A stretch of 20,339 nucleotides of DNA from CAYNFR01 sp964396595 (GTDB lineage: Bacteria; Bacteroidota; Bacteroidia; Chitinophagales; Saprospiraceae). Shown here piece by piece: positions 9,081-17,819 of the stretch (positions are counted from its first letter, which is position 1; each line of letters opens with the position of its first letter). The stretch is taken from NCBI GenBank assembly GCA_964396595.1, contig CAYNFR010000043.1, positions 1 to 20,339 on the forward strand, read 5' to 3'. Made by a program: the position numbers and the translations under genes. The notes below the pieces were generated by a model that saw only the letters and a list, made by a program, of their open reading frames with translations, did no database searches and was not told where the DNA came from.

Positions 9081-12000
9081 ATGAGAAATCTACATTTTAG
9101 AGCGCCATTGCCCTTGAGTATCGTCATCGGAGTGATGACAGGTCTCTCATTTCATTTTGCACATTACTCGCTTAATTCAACATTCTACAACTGTAACTTT
9201 ATAACGAGTCGCGTTGTGGTAGATTCTGTATGTGTCAATAAGGCAGGATCTTTTGATTTACACGTTTATAAAGATAGCCTAGGCTATCCAATGTATCAAG
9301 GTGCATTCGACAAATGTGAACGTGTGTACGCATCATCCCTTTTCTTCTCAGAATATATCGAAGGGACTGGAAATAACAAGTGCCTGGAACTGTTTAATGC
9401 GACCGGATCAGATATTGATCTTGCGCTTGAGAATTATGTTATAAGGATTTATAATAATGGTAGTACAAGTGTAACACGAACCATCAATCTTACTGGCATA
9501 ATAAAGGATAGCAGCACTCATGTTATATGTCATACCGGAGCCGCTATGGAAGCCTTGGCTGTAAGTAATCAAACATATTCGGGTACCACCTACAATGGGG
9601 ATGATGCTATAGTGTTATTTCGCGGCACAGACACCCTTGATGTCATCGGCGCAATAGGTGAACAGCCGGCTGGTGGAGGCTGGTCAAGTGGTGGAGTGAG
9701 TACACTAGATCAGACCTTAAGAAGAAAAGCTACTATTCTATCCGGAGATTCGCTAGGGACTGATACTTTCGATCCATCAATAGAATGGCTAAGCTTCCCG
9801 GTCAATACGGTTGATGATCTGGGTAAGCATATCGCCTCAATTGAAAATTGTAATCCTATACTTAATCCACAACAATATGCCCTAGGATCGGACTGTATTA
9901 TTAAAATAAAAATGACTGATCTCAATGATGGGTGTACGGACAGTTTATATGTTCATTTTTCAATTTCGACTGATACAGCCGAGATTGTCTTTAATAAAGT
10001 GATATGTGCCAATGAAGATTATGAATTTGATGGGATCTGTCTAAAACTATCAGGCATCTATACAAGACTTGAGACACATCCTTTTTATTGTGACAAAATG
10101 ATTGTACTCAATCTCGAAGTTCGCGATACTTTTTACACGGTTGCTGCCCAACAGATTTGTATCGGGGATTCTATACATTTTGATGGTATTTTTTTAAAGA
10201 CTTCCGGCAGTTATTCGGCTGTATTTTCTTCTATGCTCAATGGCTGCGACAGTACTGTGTTAATGGAATTGATGGTACGAGATACACACCGAGTGATGCT
10301 AGAGGAGCTTATATGTCCGGGAGATTCTCTGTTGTTTGTAGATACATACTTGAAGGAAGGAGGTATATACGAAAGAGTTTTGATGAGTGCATCAGGCTGT
10401 GATAGCACGGTGGTATTGGAATTAAGTGTGCATCCAGAGATAGTGTTGATGTCTGTAGATGTGGATCTCTGTGCCAATGGCTTAAGAGGGCATGACTTGA
10501 CGCAATACGAATCATTGATAATTGCAGGAGATGGGGTCTTTAGCTATTACCGTGATAGTGTGGCTTATTGTGATGATCTATTTTTCTCGGAGTATATAGA
10601 GGGCAGTGGCAATAATAAGTGCATAGAGATATATAACGGTACCGGGTCAACAGTAGCACTGAGTGACTATGTGGTACAGATCTATTTTAACGGAGGTACG
10701 ACGAGTAGTAAGCGTTTGGCATTGAGTGGGATGCTGGTGGATGGCGCGGTGTATGTGTTATGTCAGAACAATGCTGGTACTACATTTTTGGATAAGGCTG
10801 ATGCTGTGGGGACGCCGCAGTTCTGGAATGGTAATGATGCGGTAGCCTTGATGAAGGATGGGTTGTTTATTGATGTGATCGGGCGGATAGGCGAGGATCC
10901 GGGTACAGCCTGGTCTGCGCATGGCGTGAGCACACAGGATAGAACATTGCGTCGCAAGGCGCATATCTGCATGGGTGACAGGGAAGGCAGCGACCCATAT
11001 GATCCGTCACTGGAGTGGGATGTGTATCCTATAGATGATGCGGGAGGGTTGGGGGTTCATGAACATGATCTTGAGGTTTTTAGCGTGGAGATTAGCACAC
11101 CTGAGATGCTGGATATAAGTGATACGGTGTATCATGTCGTGTACACGGCTATGACAGGCTGTGAGGCGACAGTTGAGATCAGGATAGCGGTGAGAGATAC
11201 CCATGAAGTGCACTTGATGCACGCAATCTGCGCCGGGGACAGCTTGTTTTTTGTCAATATGTGGCTTCGAGATGCCGGAGCGTACAGAGAGGTCTTGGTG
11301 AGTGAGGGCGGATGTGATAGTGTGGTTAGTCTGATGCTGGAAGTCAGGGACAGTTTTTATGTAATGGATTCGGGCAGTATTTGTGCCGGGGACAGTATTG
11401 CCTTAGGCGGATCATTTTTAAAGGAATCGGGCTCTTACACCTTTGTTTTTACTAGCCAAGTGACAGGCTGCGACAGTACTGTGTTAATGGAATTGATGGT
11501 ACGAGATACACACCGAGTGANNNNNNNNNNNNNNNNNNNNNNNNNNNNNNNNNNNNNNNNNNNNNNNNNNNNNNNNNNNNNNNNNNNNNNNNNNNNNNNN
11601 NNNNNNNNNNNNNNNNNNNNCGGAGCGTACAGAGAGGTCTTGGTGAGTGAGGGCGGATGTGATAGTGTGGTTAGTATTCAACTTCATGTACTTGGAAACT
11701 ATCACCTCAGTCCACGTAGGTATATGAACAAATGTCCTATGACTGCTGTGCCAGGTGCGGATATTCAGGTATTAGACTCGTTGATTCATATAGGTGCAGT
11801 TGATTTTCGATTTTACAAAATTGATGATAATGGAACTATTTCTTCGACATATTATGAGAGTGTCTCTGAATTTGACAATGATTATTATTTCGAATTTACA
11901 CTAGATGGTTGCAGCGGATCTGGAAGAATTTTAATTGAAATAGCACCATGTCCTGAGAACTGCATTATTGAAATTCTTGAATCATTTACTGAATGCAATC

Positions 12001-15000
12001 CTGATGGATCGTTTGATATTATTGTGCGCTATGAGATTGATCAAAATATCACTGATCTATTTCAAATTTCAATTAATGGACACATTATAGATACCGTTGA
12101 TATCGGTGCTGGTATTTATGACTATAATTATCGTCATGAAATATACGAAGACGAAATTTCCTTTGATATTATTGAGCTCGGTAGTGGAGGTATTATTATA
12201 TCAGAATTTCTAGCTGATCCGGCGAAGGATGAGAATCTAGACGGGGTTTTCAGTACGAATCAAGACGAGTTTATTGAGTTTTACAATAATTCCGGACTGA
12301 CTATAGACTTGTCTGGAATGCGTATCAGTGACAGAGTTAATGTTAGACATATATTCCCACCCGGCACGATATTGCCACCTAGGTGGTTTTTAGTGGTATT
12401 TGGGGGAGGGAATCCTGAGATAAGCATGGACAGTCTACTAGTTCAAACTTCTTCAATGGGGACATTAAGTCTCAATAACAATGGTGATGACATACATATT
12501 CTCAGTGATGCTGATACACTATGGACAGTGCGATATGGCTCCATTGCGGGGAATAAGAAACCATTGGCTGCTGTTGGGATCAATACATTTGTGGTAAAGG
12601 AATCCACTAGTATTGGGCGAATAGAGGATGTTATAGGCTTGGGAGGGTTTGGCGGCACTATCTGTCAAGCGAGACATTTTATAGAAAATCCTAATTGTAT
12701 TGTAGTAGATAGTTTTAATCTGGCATTAGAAAAATTGCTGCTTTCGCCTATCGACCCGCAACGCGGAGATACACTGATTTGGTCTATCACTGTACGAAAT
12801 ACAGGGACACGGGATGCCAGAGAAATCTTCCTTTTAGATTCCATTTCTGACGGACATTTTTTTAGTTCTGCTTTAAGTCATGGCTGGCTTGGCGACGGTA
12901 CAATTTCGATTCAATATTTGCCGTCAGGCAAAGATACTACTCTGTTTTTCTACTCTGTGATAGATCCTCTCTTTACGGGCCATTCTATTTTTAATTATGC
13001 AGGAATCTTGTCAGCCATTGATGCGACTACAGGAGTGTCAGCGGTCGATCGCAATGGTGATTATAGAGATAGAGATGAGCGTTTTGATCATAATGATGCG
13101 CGGGAGGTAGCCTTATGTGGAAATGTAAATATGATTAATATTAATAAAGCAGATGTCTTGATCTGCGAGATGCAGGGGGATAGTTTGATCATATTCGAAC
13201 CGAAATCAATACTGCTCAATGAGGAGTTGTATTTCAGTCAATATCTGGAGGGAGATTTTTTAGATAAATGTCTTGAAATTTTCAATTTTACCGGAAGACA
13301 GATCGATCTTACTGATTATGCTATTGAAATGTATTTGAATGGAAGCTTCACTGCTTCTCGGACTATACCATTATTCGGCGCAGTCAGACACAATGAGACA
13401 TTTGTAATTTGCCATTCTACCGCGGATTCTGCGTTAACAGCATTCTCTCAGCAGACGGACACAAGGATGATTTACAATGGTGATGATGCCATTTTGCTTA
13501 AAAAGGGAACACGGATTATTGATAGAATCGGTCAAGTGGGTTTTGATCCCGGGACAGCATGGAGAGGAGGAGGTATCAGTACCTTAAACAGCAATCTTTA
13601 TCGTAAATCTGTTATCAGTCGTGGTGATGTGGCAAGTCATTCTCCATTTTTTGTTGATGAGGAATGGGCGGCATTTGATGAATTACGAAACGGTTTTGGG
13701 GTTCATTTACAGGACTCGGTTAGATTAATGGATTACGATTTCTATGTTCAATATCCTGGAATGGGTTTTTCAGTTTATGACTCGGGTAATCGGATGGAAT
13801 TCTCTTTTGGGAAAGATGAGCAGTCAGCGAGGATATGGTACAGACCACGATTTATGGGATGTGAGGGCGAGATTGGTAGTATTCTTGTCGCGCAGAATCC
13901 GCCTGCATTAAGTGTGGCGTGTAAGGCAATCGTCAATGTCAGCTTAAATGATGAATGTCGCTTAGGCATAGATTCACGTGATTTTATTCTAGATCAAGGC
14001 TTGCCCGAGTTTTATAATATAATCATAAAAGACTTACGGGGTAATCTTGTAGATATTAGCGAACCGTTGGCTGCTGAAGTCAATAAGCTGAAATACGAAC
14101 TGGTCAATTTCTGTGATGCGTCCACTTGTTGGGGAGATATAGAAGTGATACGCCCGGTTAATCCATTCGTCGCGAGTTGTGACTGTGCTGCCGAGCCCGA
14201 TGGCTCAATTGATCGCCAATGTAGTTTTTTGTGTCTTGATGAAATTGTGATAAACGATCCTGTAGTCATCGACAAATGCACCGGTAAGCCTCTCGAATTA
14301 CTGAGATTAAGGAATACCAGCTACGAAGAATGCGGGGATGAAATCCATACCATTTACAGTGTTTACAGAGCTGATAAGAGGGAGGATACAATATGTGTGC
14401 AGAGATATGTTATTGCCGCCCTGAAAGCTAGTGACATACAACTCAGCCAAGATACTGTCATTCATGGATGTGATCCGGGGAGATTGGATATATATCAATT
14501 CGGACCGTATTATGTCAATTATAAAGGGGAACGAGTGTATTTTTCGACGCTGCGCGAAAATATATGTGATTGGAAAGTAGAGGTGGATACCTCAGCCGGT
14601 AAAACATCCTGTGCGGGTTTGACTGATGTGATGGTCCGATGGCGACTAAAGTCATGGTGTTCTGATGCGACTATTTCCTATAATCAGACCATAAGATTTA
14701 CAGATGACGTCCGTCCTACGATTGAGACAATTCCCATCCCCGGCGAGACAAGCCCGCTCCGTATTTATAGAAGCTTTATACTTGACAATACGCAATGCAC
14801 CGGTGTGTTTAGGCTGAGCGAGATGTTCAATGCCAGTGACGATTGCACACCGACCGACGAAATGTTAGTGACATACGAGCTTAAAGAAAATATGCTACTT
14901 ATCGGAGATTCATTGTTTGTACAGGGAGCCGGATTGCATAACTTTCGCGTTAGCGCTATTGACCGTTGCGGCAATCTAAGTACGACTTTCATAAATATAG

Positions 15001-16946
15001 AAGTCAGAGATAGAGGATTGCCTATGGCAATATGTCGTGACATCGTTATATCTACCCTTGATCCATGGGTTGACGGTCGGGCAAAAATTCCTATACATCA
15101 TTTTGATGCAGGATCCTATGATGCATGCGGTGAAATAATCTTTAGTATAGCTAGGAGATTAGACAATAAATTTACTTGCAGAGGTGAGTCTTTGCGATTT
15201 GTAGGTACTGACTCTATCGAATTTTGTTGTGAGGACATAGGCAAGGATATACCGGTTTTGTTACAAGTATTTGACAATTTTGGTAATTCATCAAGATGTA
15301 CTTTGCGTGTTCAGGTGCGCGAGCTTTCTGTTCCGACCTTGTTCTGTGAAGACATCTATGTCGATTGTCGCGTATCTATTTATCCGGAACAATTGGCTTA
15401 TCCGGCAGTACGCGCATTATCTTGTTATAAACCCTCACTTATCTATAAGGACTCGATTGATAATGGTAGTAGCTGTAATTATGCCATCATTCATCGCAGG
15501 TGGACAGAAGAAAATTCTAAAGTTAGCTGTATGCAACGAATTTTTATCAGGCGGGCAGATGTAGAGGCGGTGACCAAAATTCGATTTCCATTACATTACG
15601 ACGGCTCAGTTTATGGGCCGACAAGCCATTATGGGTATCAGCATCATACGGATGTAAGTGTAAGATATGCAGCGAATGATTCTATAAAGCGTGAGGATTG
15701 GCAGAATTATTTTGGCGAAGCCAATGTAGATCCGACTTATCTCGGAACGAAAATGCATGAGGCTGCCCTGTGTGGGCAACAGATTAGTGACTCTCCAATA
15801 ATTGAAGATGAATTCTGTACAATTGTCGGTTTTAACTACGAAGACAATATATTTCTTGAGTCCGGCTGTCAGAAGCTAGTCAGAAAGTGGGTGATGATAG
15901 ATTGGTGCAGCTATAATCCTCAGATGGCGGAGGAGCCTGATAACTTCGAATTAGTTATTGATCTGATTGATGACACACGCTATTTCGCATTGTCAAGATT
16001 GACAGCGCGTGATGGTGTCTATCGGTTTGCGCAAGTGATTAAGCAAATTGATCAGAAGCCTCTTTATTTGCAGCAATTAGAGCCGGATGTTGTCAATATG
16101 AATGATCACACTTGTCAAGGTATAATAGATTTATCTAACACCATAGCGTACACCGGAGGATGTAAAAGTGCTGAGCAATCATTATCCATCATTGTGACGA
16201 ACGAAGAAGGGGAGGACGTCTATCAGGAGTATCTTGCGATTGTGCTAGGGCGAGAGTTTTTAGCTTCGACTGATCCCTTGCCTGTGGGGCAATATTTAGT
16301 ACGGTATGTGGTGCATGATCGCTGTGTGGGAGATGTTACATTCGAAAGATATTTTTTGATACGAAGTAGTTTGCCACCGGCGTTGATATGCCATGGTCGT
16401 GTCAGTGGTGGCAAGTATTATGACAGTCATGTATCGATAAGAGCAGCGTCATTTATTAAAGAGCTTACTCAGACATGTAGTCCGCTAATGTCTATTGGTT
16501 TTTCGTTAAGTGGGGCATATAGATTATCTGATGAAGTGATGACACCATGCCCACAAAAAGATACCGTATTGTTGCTTGAAATAATCGCTCGCGATGTCAA
16601 CAATAACGAAAGCAGTTGTTTCGTGTATTGGCAGGTGGCAGCCGGGGATTGTCCTTCATCATTTTATGCAGGTGCCAGAACTGCGACCTTTTCCCCATGG
16701 TCTGTATCGATGACTCCCAATCCATTCAGCGATATCATAACAATTGACCTTTCTGGTGGATCTGATGACGATCTTACTATCGAGATATGGGATACCGGTG
16801 GACGCCGGTCGAAAGTTTTTCATTACACATCTCAATATACTAATGTGATTTTGAGGAGAGAAGATTTTAATGGGTCAGGTGTTTACATTATTAAGATTAG
16901 CCAGGGAGAGCATACCGAAAGGGCTAAGCTTGTTTTGGTTGATTAG
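9081..16946 (+). CDS. Giant T9SS-exported surface protein with four lamin-tail domains
   Basis: About 2621 aa as assembled (34 residues unknown, 814-847). A signal-type N-terminus with a hydrophobic stretch (about 10-32) is followed by LTD (lamin-tail) domains at about 87-251, 500-660, 1036-1195 and 1383-1545. Tandem 50-52-aa Ig-like repeats with a GCDS core lie at about 304-453 and 711-868. A DUF11-like Ig module lies at about 1213-1300 (LIWSITVRNTGTRDA). A long Cys-containing region with HYR-like modules covers about 1600-2530. A T9SS type A sorting domain ends the protein at about 2540-2621 (MTPNPFSDIITIDL...GVYIIKISQGEHTERAKLVL), predicting transport by the type IX system and attachment to the outer surface or release. 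No catalytic domain is recognised, so an adhesin or structural role is inferred. The reading frame is continuous on both sides of the N run. Confidence 0.85.
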   Translation: MRNLHFRAPLPLSIVIGVMTGLSFHFAHYSLNSTFYNCNFITSRVVVDSVCVNKAGSFDLHVYKDSLGYPMYQGAFDKCERVYASSLFFSEYIEGTGNNKCLELFNATGSDIDLALENYVIRIYNNGSTSVTRTINLTGIIKDSSTHVICHTGAAMEALAVSNQTYSGTTYNGDDAIVLFRGTDTLDVIGAIGEQPAGGGWSSGGVSTLDQTLRRKATILSGDSLGTDTFDPSIEWLSFPVNTVDDLGKHIASIENCNPILNPQQYALGSDCIIKIKMTDLNDGCTDSLYVHFSISTDTAEIVFNKVICANEDYEFDGICLKLSGIYTRLETHPFYCDKMIVLNLEVRDTFYTVAAQQICIGDSIHFDGIFLKTSGSYSAVFSSMLNGCDSTVLMELMVRDTHRVMLEELICPGDSLLFVDTYLKEGGIYERVLMSASGCDSTVVLELSVHPEIVLMSVDVDLCANGLRGHDLTQYESLIIAGDGVFSYYRDSVAYCDDLFFSEYIEGSGNNKCIEIYNGTGSTVALSDYVVQIYFNGGTTSSKRLALSGMLVDGAVYVLCQNNAGTTFLDKADAVGTPQFWNGNDAVALMKDGLFIDVIGRIGEDPGTAWSAHGVSTQDRTLRRKAHICMGDREGSDPYDPSLEWDVYPIDDAGGLGVHEHDLEVFSVEISTPEMLDISDTVYHVVYTAMTGCEATVEIRIAVRDTHEVHLMHAICAGDSLFFVNMWLRDAGAYREVLVSEGGCDSVVSLMLEVRDSFYVMDSGSICAGDSIALGGSFLKESGSYTFVFTSQVTGCDSTVLMELMVRDTHRVXXXXXXXXXXXXXXXXXXXXXXXXXXXXXXXXXXGAYREVLVSEGGCDSVVSIQLHVLGNYHLSPRRYMNKCPMTAVPGADIQVLDSLIHIGAVDFRFYKIDDNGTISSTYYESVSEFDNDYYFEFTLDGCSGSGRILIEIAPCPENCIIEILESFTECNPDGSFDIIVRYEIDQNITDLFQISINGHIIDTVDIGAGIYDYNYRHEIYEDEISFDIIELGSGGIIISEFLADPAKDENLDGVFSTNQDEFIEFYNNSGLTIDLSGMRISDRVNVRHIFPPGTILPPRWFLVVFGGGNPEISMDSLLVQTSSMGTLSLNNNGDDIHILSDADTLWTVRYGSIAGNKKPLAAVGINTFVVKESTSIGRIEDVIGLGGFGGTICQARHFIENPNCIVVDSFNLALEKLLLSPIDPQRGDTLIWSITVRNTGTRDAREIFLLDSISDGHFFSSALSHGWLGDGTISIQYLPSGKDTTLFFYSVIDPLFTGHSIFNYAGILSAIDATTGVSAVDRNGDYRDRDERFDHNDAREVALCGNVNMININKADVLICEMQGDSLIIFEPKSILLNEELYFSQYLEGDFLDKCLEIFNFTGRQIDLTDYAIEMYLNGSFTASRTIPLFGAVRHNETFVICHSTADSALTAFSQQTDTRMIYNGDDAILLKKGTRIIDRIGQVGFDPGTAWRGGGISTLNSNLYRKSVISRGDVASHSPFFVDEEWAAFDELRNGFGVHLQDSVRLMDYDFYVQYPGMGFSVYDSGNRMEFSFGKDEQSARIWYRPRFMGCEGEIGSILVAQNPPALSVACKAIVNVSLNDECRLGIDSRDFILDQGLPEFYNIIIKDLRGNLVDISEPLAAEVNKLKYELVNFCDASTCWGDIEVIRPVNPFVASCDCAAEPDGSIDRQCSFLCLDEIVINDPVVIDKCTGKPLELLRLRNTSYEECGDEIHTIYSVYRADKREDTICVQRYVIAALKASDIQLSQDTVIHGCDPGRLDIYQFGPYYVNYKGERVYFSTLRENICDWKVEVDTSAGKTSCAGLTDVMVRWRLKSWCSDATISYNQTIRFTDDVRPTIETIPIPGETSPLRIYRSFILDNTQCTGVFRLSEMFNASDDCTPTDEMLVTYELKENMLLIGDSLFVQGAGLHNFRVSAIDRCGNLSTTFINIEVRDRGLPMAICRDIVISTLDPWVDGRAKIPIHHFDAGSYDACGEIIFSIARRLDNKFTCRGESLRFVGTDSIEFCCEDIGKDIPVLLQVFDNFGNSSRCTLRVQVRELSVPTLFCEDIYVDCRVSIYPEQLAYPAVRALSCYKPSLIYKDSIDNGSSCNYAIIHRRWTEENSKVSCMQRIFIRRADVEAVTKIRFPLHYDGSVYGPTSHYGYQHHTDVSVRYAANDSIKREDWQNYFGEANVDPTYLGTKMHEAALCGQQISDSPIIEDEFCTIVGFNYEDNIFLESGCQKLVRKWVMIDWCSYNPQMAEEPDNFELVIDLIDDTRYFALSRLTARDGVYRFAQVIKQIDQKPLYLQQLEPDVVNMNDHTCQGIIDLSNTIAYTGGCKSAEQSLSIIVTNEEGEDVYQEYLAIVLGREFLASTDPLPVGQYLVRYVVHDRCVGDVTFERYFLIRSSLPPALICHGRVSGGKYYDSHVSIRAASFIKELTQTCSPLMSIGFSLSGAYRLSDEVMTPCPQKDTVLLLEIIARDVNNNESSCFVYWQVAAGDCPSSFYAGARTATFSPWSVSMTPNPFSDIITIDLSGGSDDDLTIEIWDTGGRRSKVFHYTSQYTNVILRREDFNGSGVYIIKISQGEHTERAKLVLVD
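11466..11520 (+). repeat. 55-nt exact direct repeat at the left edge of the gap
   Basis: This segment is identical to 10242-10296, ending in both copies just after the codons for RDTHRV plus one base. The copy here runs directly into the N run. The identity ends at exactly 55 nt on the left side as well. Confidence 0.9.
11521..11620. other. Assembly gap, 100 Ns
   Basis: Exactly 100 Ns, the conventional length for a gap of unknown size. It falls inside a repeat unit of the giant surface protein gene. Comparison with whole units predicts that 22 codons separate the flanks, of which the first and last base are present, so 64 nt are missing if no full unit was lost. 64 and 100 leave the same remainder on division by three, which is why the frame appears open across the Ns. 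Confidence 0.95.
11621..11675 (+). repeat. 55-nt exact direct repeat at the right edge of the gap
   Basis: This segment is identical to 11276-11330 (protein GAYREVLVSEGGCDSVVS). It starts at the first base after the N run and diverges after 55 nt (ctgatg versus attcaa). Confidence 0.9.
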
Positions 16947-17273
16947 GGGAGGGGGATAAAAACAGTGGACTAGGCCGATTCCGATTTATTCAGGCTCTCT
17001 ACGGTGCTATGTAATACTATAAAAATAGAAGTGTATAGTTTTTCCAAGGCTCCTTTGGAGTGACTATTTCAACTGGTTATAAATTGAAAATGTTAAGTTA
17101 TTTGTATTGCCAGTGATGATGAAATCTGCAGATAATATTCGGCAGTGCGTTCCATTACGTCTATCACAGGCGACGAACGCAGAGAAAATATGTTGTCTAA
17201 GAGACAATGGACTTGTACCTTAAAATAAAGTGCAGTGGATGAATTGACTTGATACTTTATGTCATACGAATAA
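16947..17273. other. Intergenic stretch with no recognised gene
   Basis: Apart from the possible terminator I see no supported feature. A 35-codon open frame at 17116-17223 has no recognisable similarity. Part of this stretch may be the decayed 5' portion of the insertion sequence whose C-terminal end is seen next. Confidence 0.4.
17016..17043 (+). terminator. Weak putative terminator of the giant surface protein gene
   Basis: ACTATA and TATAGT form a 6-bp stem around a 12-nt loop and are followed by TTTT, 69 nt after the stop codon. A second small hairpin (CCAAGG...CTTTGG, 17044-17058) follows at once. The A-T-rich stem makes this a weak call. Confidence 0.3.
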
Positions 17274-17544
17274 TCAACTCAGCAGGTAGACGAGAATGGC
17301 ATATTATTAAGACCGACATATGTAAGTAATCATACGCATTATTCACCGACAGATCGGATGCACGAGCAGCTACATCTAAATCCGCAATATTCAAAAATGA
17401 TCAGTAGGATACGCGCACGCACGCTAGAGCCGGTAAGGGGTACATTATCAATTTTATGTCTCTGCGTCGTTTCAACGCACACGGAATGCAAATAAGCATA
17501 CTATAATGGCGGCGCTGTGTTATAATTTAAAAAAAAACTATTAA
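17274..17544 (+). pseudogene. Frameshifted C-terminus of an IS1182-type transposase
   Basis: Three consecutive reading frames together give the C-terminal end of a DDE transposase like those of the IS1182 family in Bacteroidota. Frame one (17274 to about 17450) reads ...DRMHEQLHLNPQYSKM followed by ISRIRARTLEPVRGTL, containing the conserved TVEPVxGTL-type block with its Glu. A shift leads to NFMSLRRFNAHGMQ (17450-17491), matching the usual NFxGMRRVNTRG stretch. A second shift gives ANKHTIMAALCYNLKKNY and a stop (17488-17544), matching the usual ANKxxxMAAxAYNLKK ending. The N-terminal and most catalytic parts are missing or unrecognisable, so it is inactive. The family comparison is from memory, not an alignment, but the order and spacing of three blocks make chance unlikely. 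No ORF of normal size covers it. Confidence 0.75.
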
Positions 17545-17819
17545 ATTTTGATAGATCTAGATCGGATATTTCAATAAATATAATGTCAATAGAATACAAT
17601 GTCAACATAGGCTCAAGATGGCCTCTAAATGCCCATTTTTCGAATATCAGCCTCTACATGTTGCGATAATCCAAGACGGATAGAGAAGCGAAAAATGGAG
17701 AAAATAGGCTAAGAAGACCTGATTTTGGATCAACTGACCTGGAAAAAGCATAAATAGGTGTCAAAAATGGATGGTTGCGCAACGGCTACCATTGTTACAG
17801 ATTGTAAGATGTCTACTTG
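17545..17819. other. Non-coding tail of the IS remnant, up to the NERD gene
   Basis: No gene is seen. A perfect 10-nt palindrome GATCTAGATC lies at 17554-17563. The stretch probably holds the 3' untranslated tail of the insertion sequence and its right end (see 17773-17790). Confidence 0.4.
17773..17790. mobile_element. Possible right end of the decayed insertion sequence
   Basis: GGTTGCGCAACGGCTACC lies about 230 nt after the transposase remnant's stop and contains the perfect palindrome GTTGCGCAAC. It may be the right terminal inverted repeat. I looked for its reverse complement to the left (16947-17273) and did not find it, so the left end seems lost and the boundary is tentative. Confidence 0.35.

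Larger units (their letters stand above)
9990..11690 (+). repeat. Tandem Ig-like 'GCDS' repeats (150-156 nt units)
   Basis: Units follow the protein pattern IC.GDS..F....L...G.Y......GCDS.V.L.L.V. Whole units are 10140-10295 (52 aa), 10296-10445 (50 aa), 11211-11363 (51 aa) and 11364-11519 (52 aa). A diverged unit precedes them at about 9990-10139, and a half unit follows the N run at 11622-11690. The LTD2 domain interrupts the series between 10446 and 11210. Two segments are identical at DNA level over 55 nt, implying recent duplication or gene conversion. Confidence 0.8.

Noticed and set aside
10140..11690. Direct repeats considered as a CRISPR array
   Set aside because: Units are 150-156 nt, in frame, contiguous and encode Ig-like domains; there are no short repeats with unique spacers.
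17116..17223. A 35-codon open frame (MMKSADNIRQC...)
   Set aside because: No recognisable similarity or leader. It may be decayed insertion-sequence DNA or chance.
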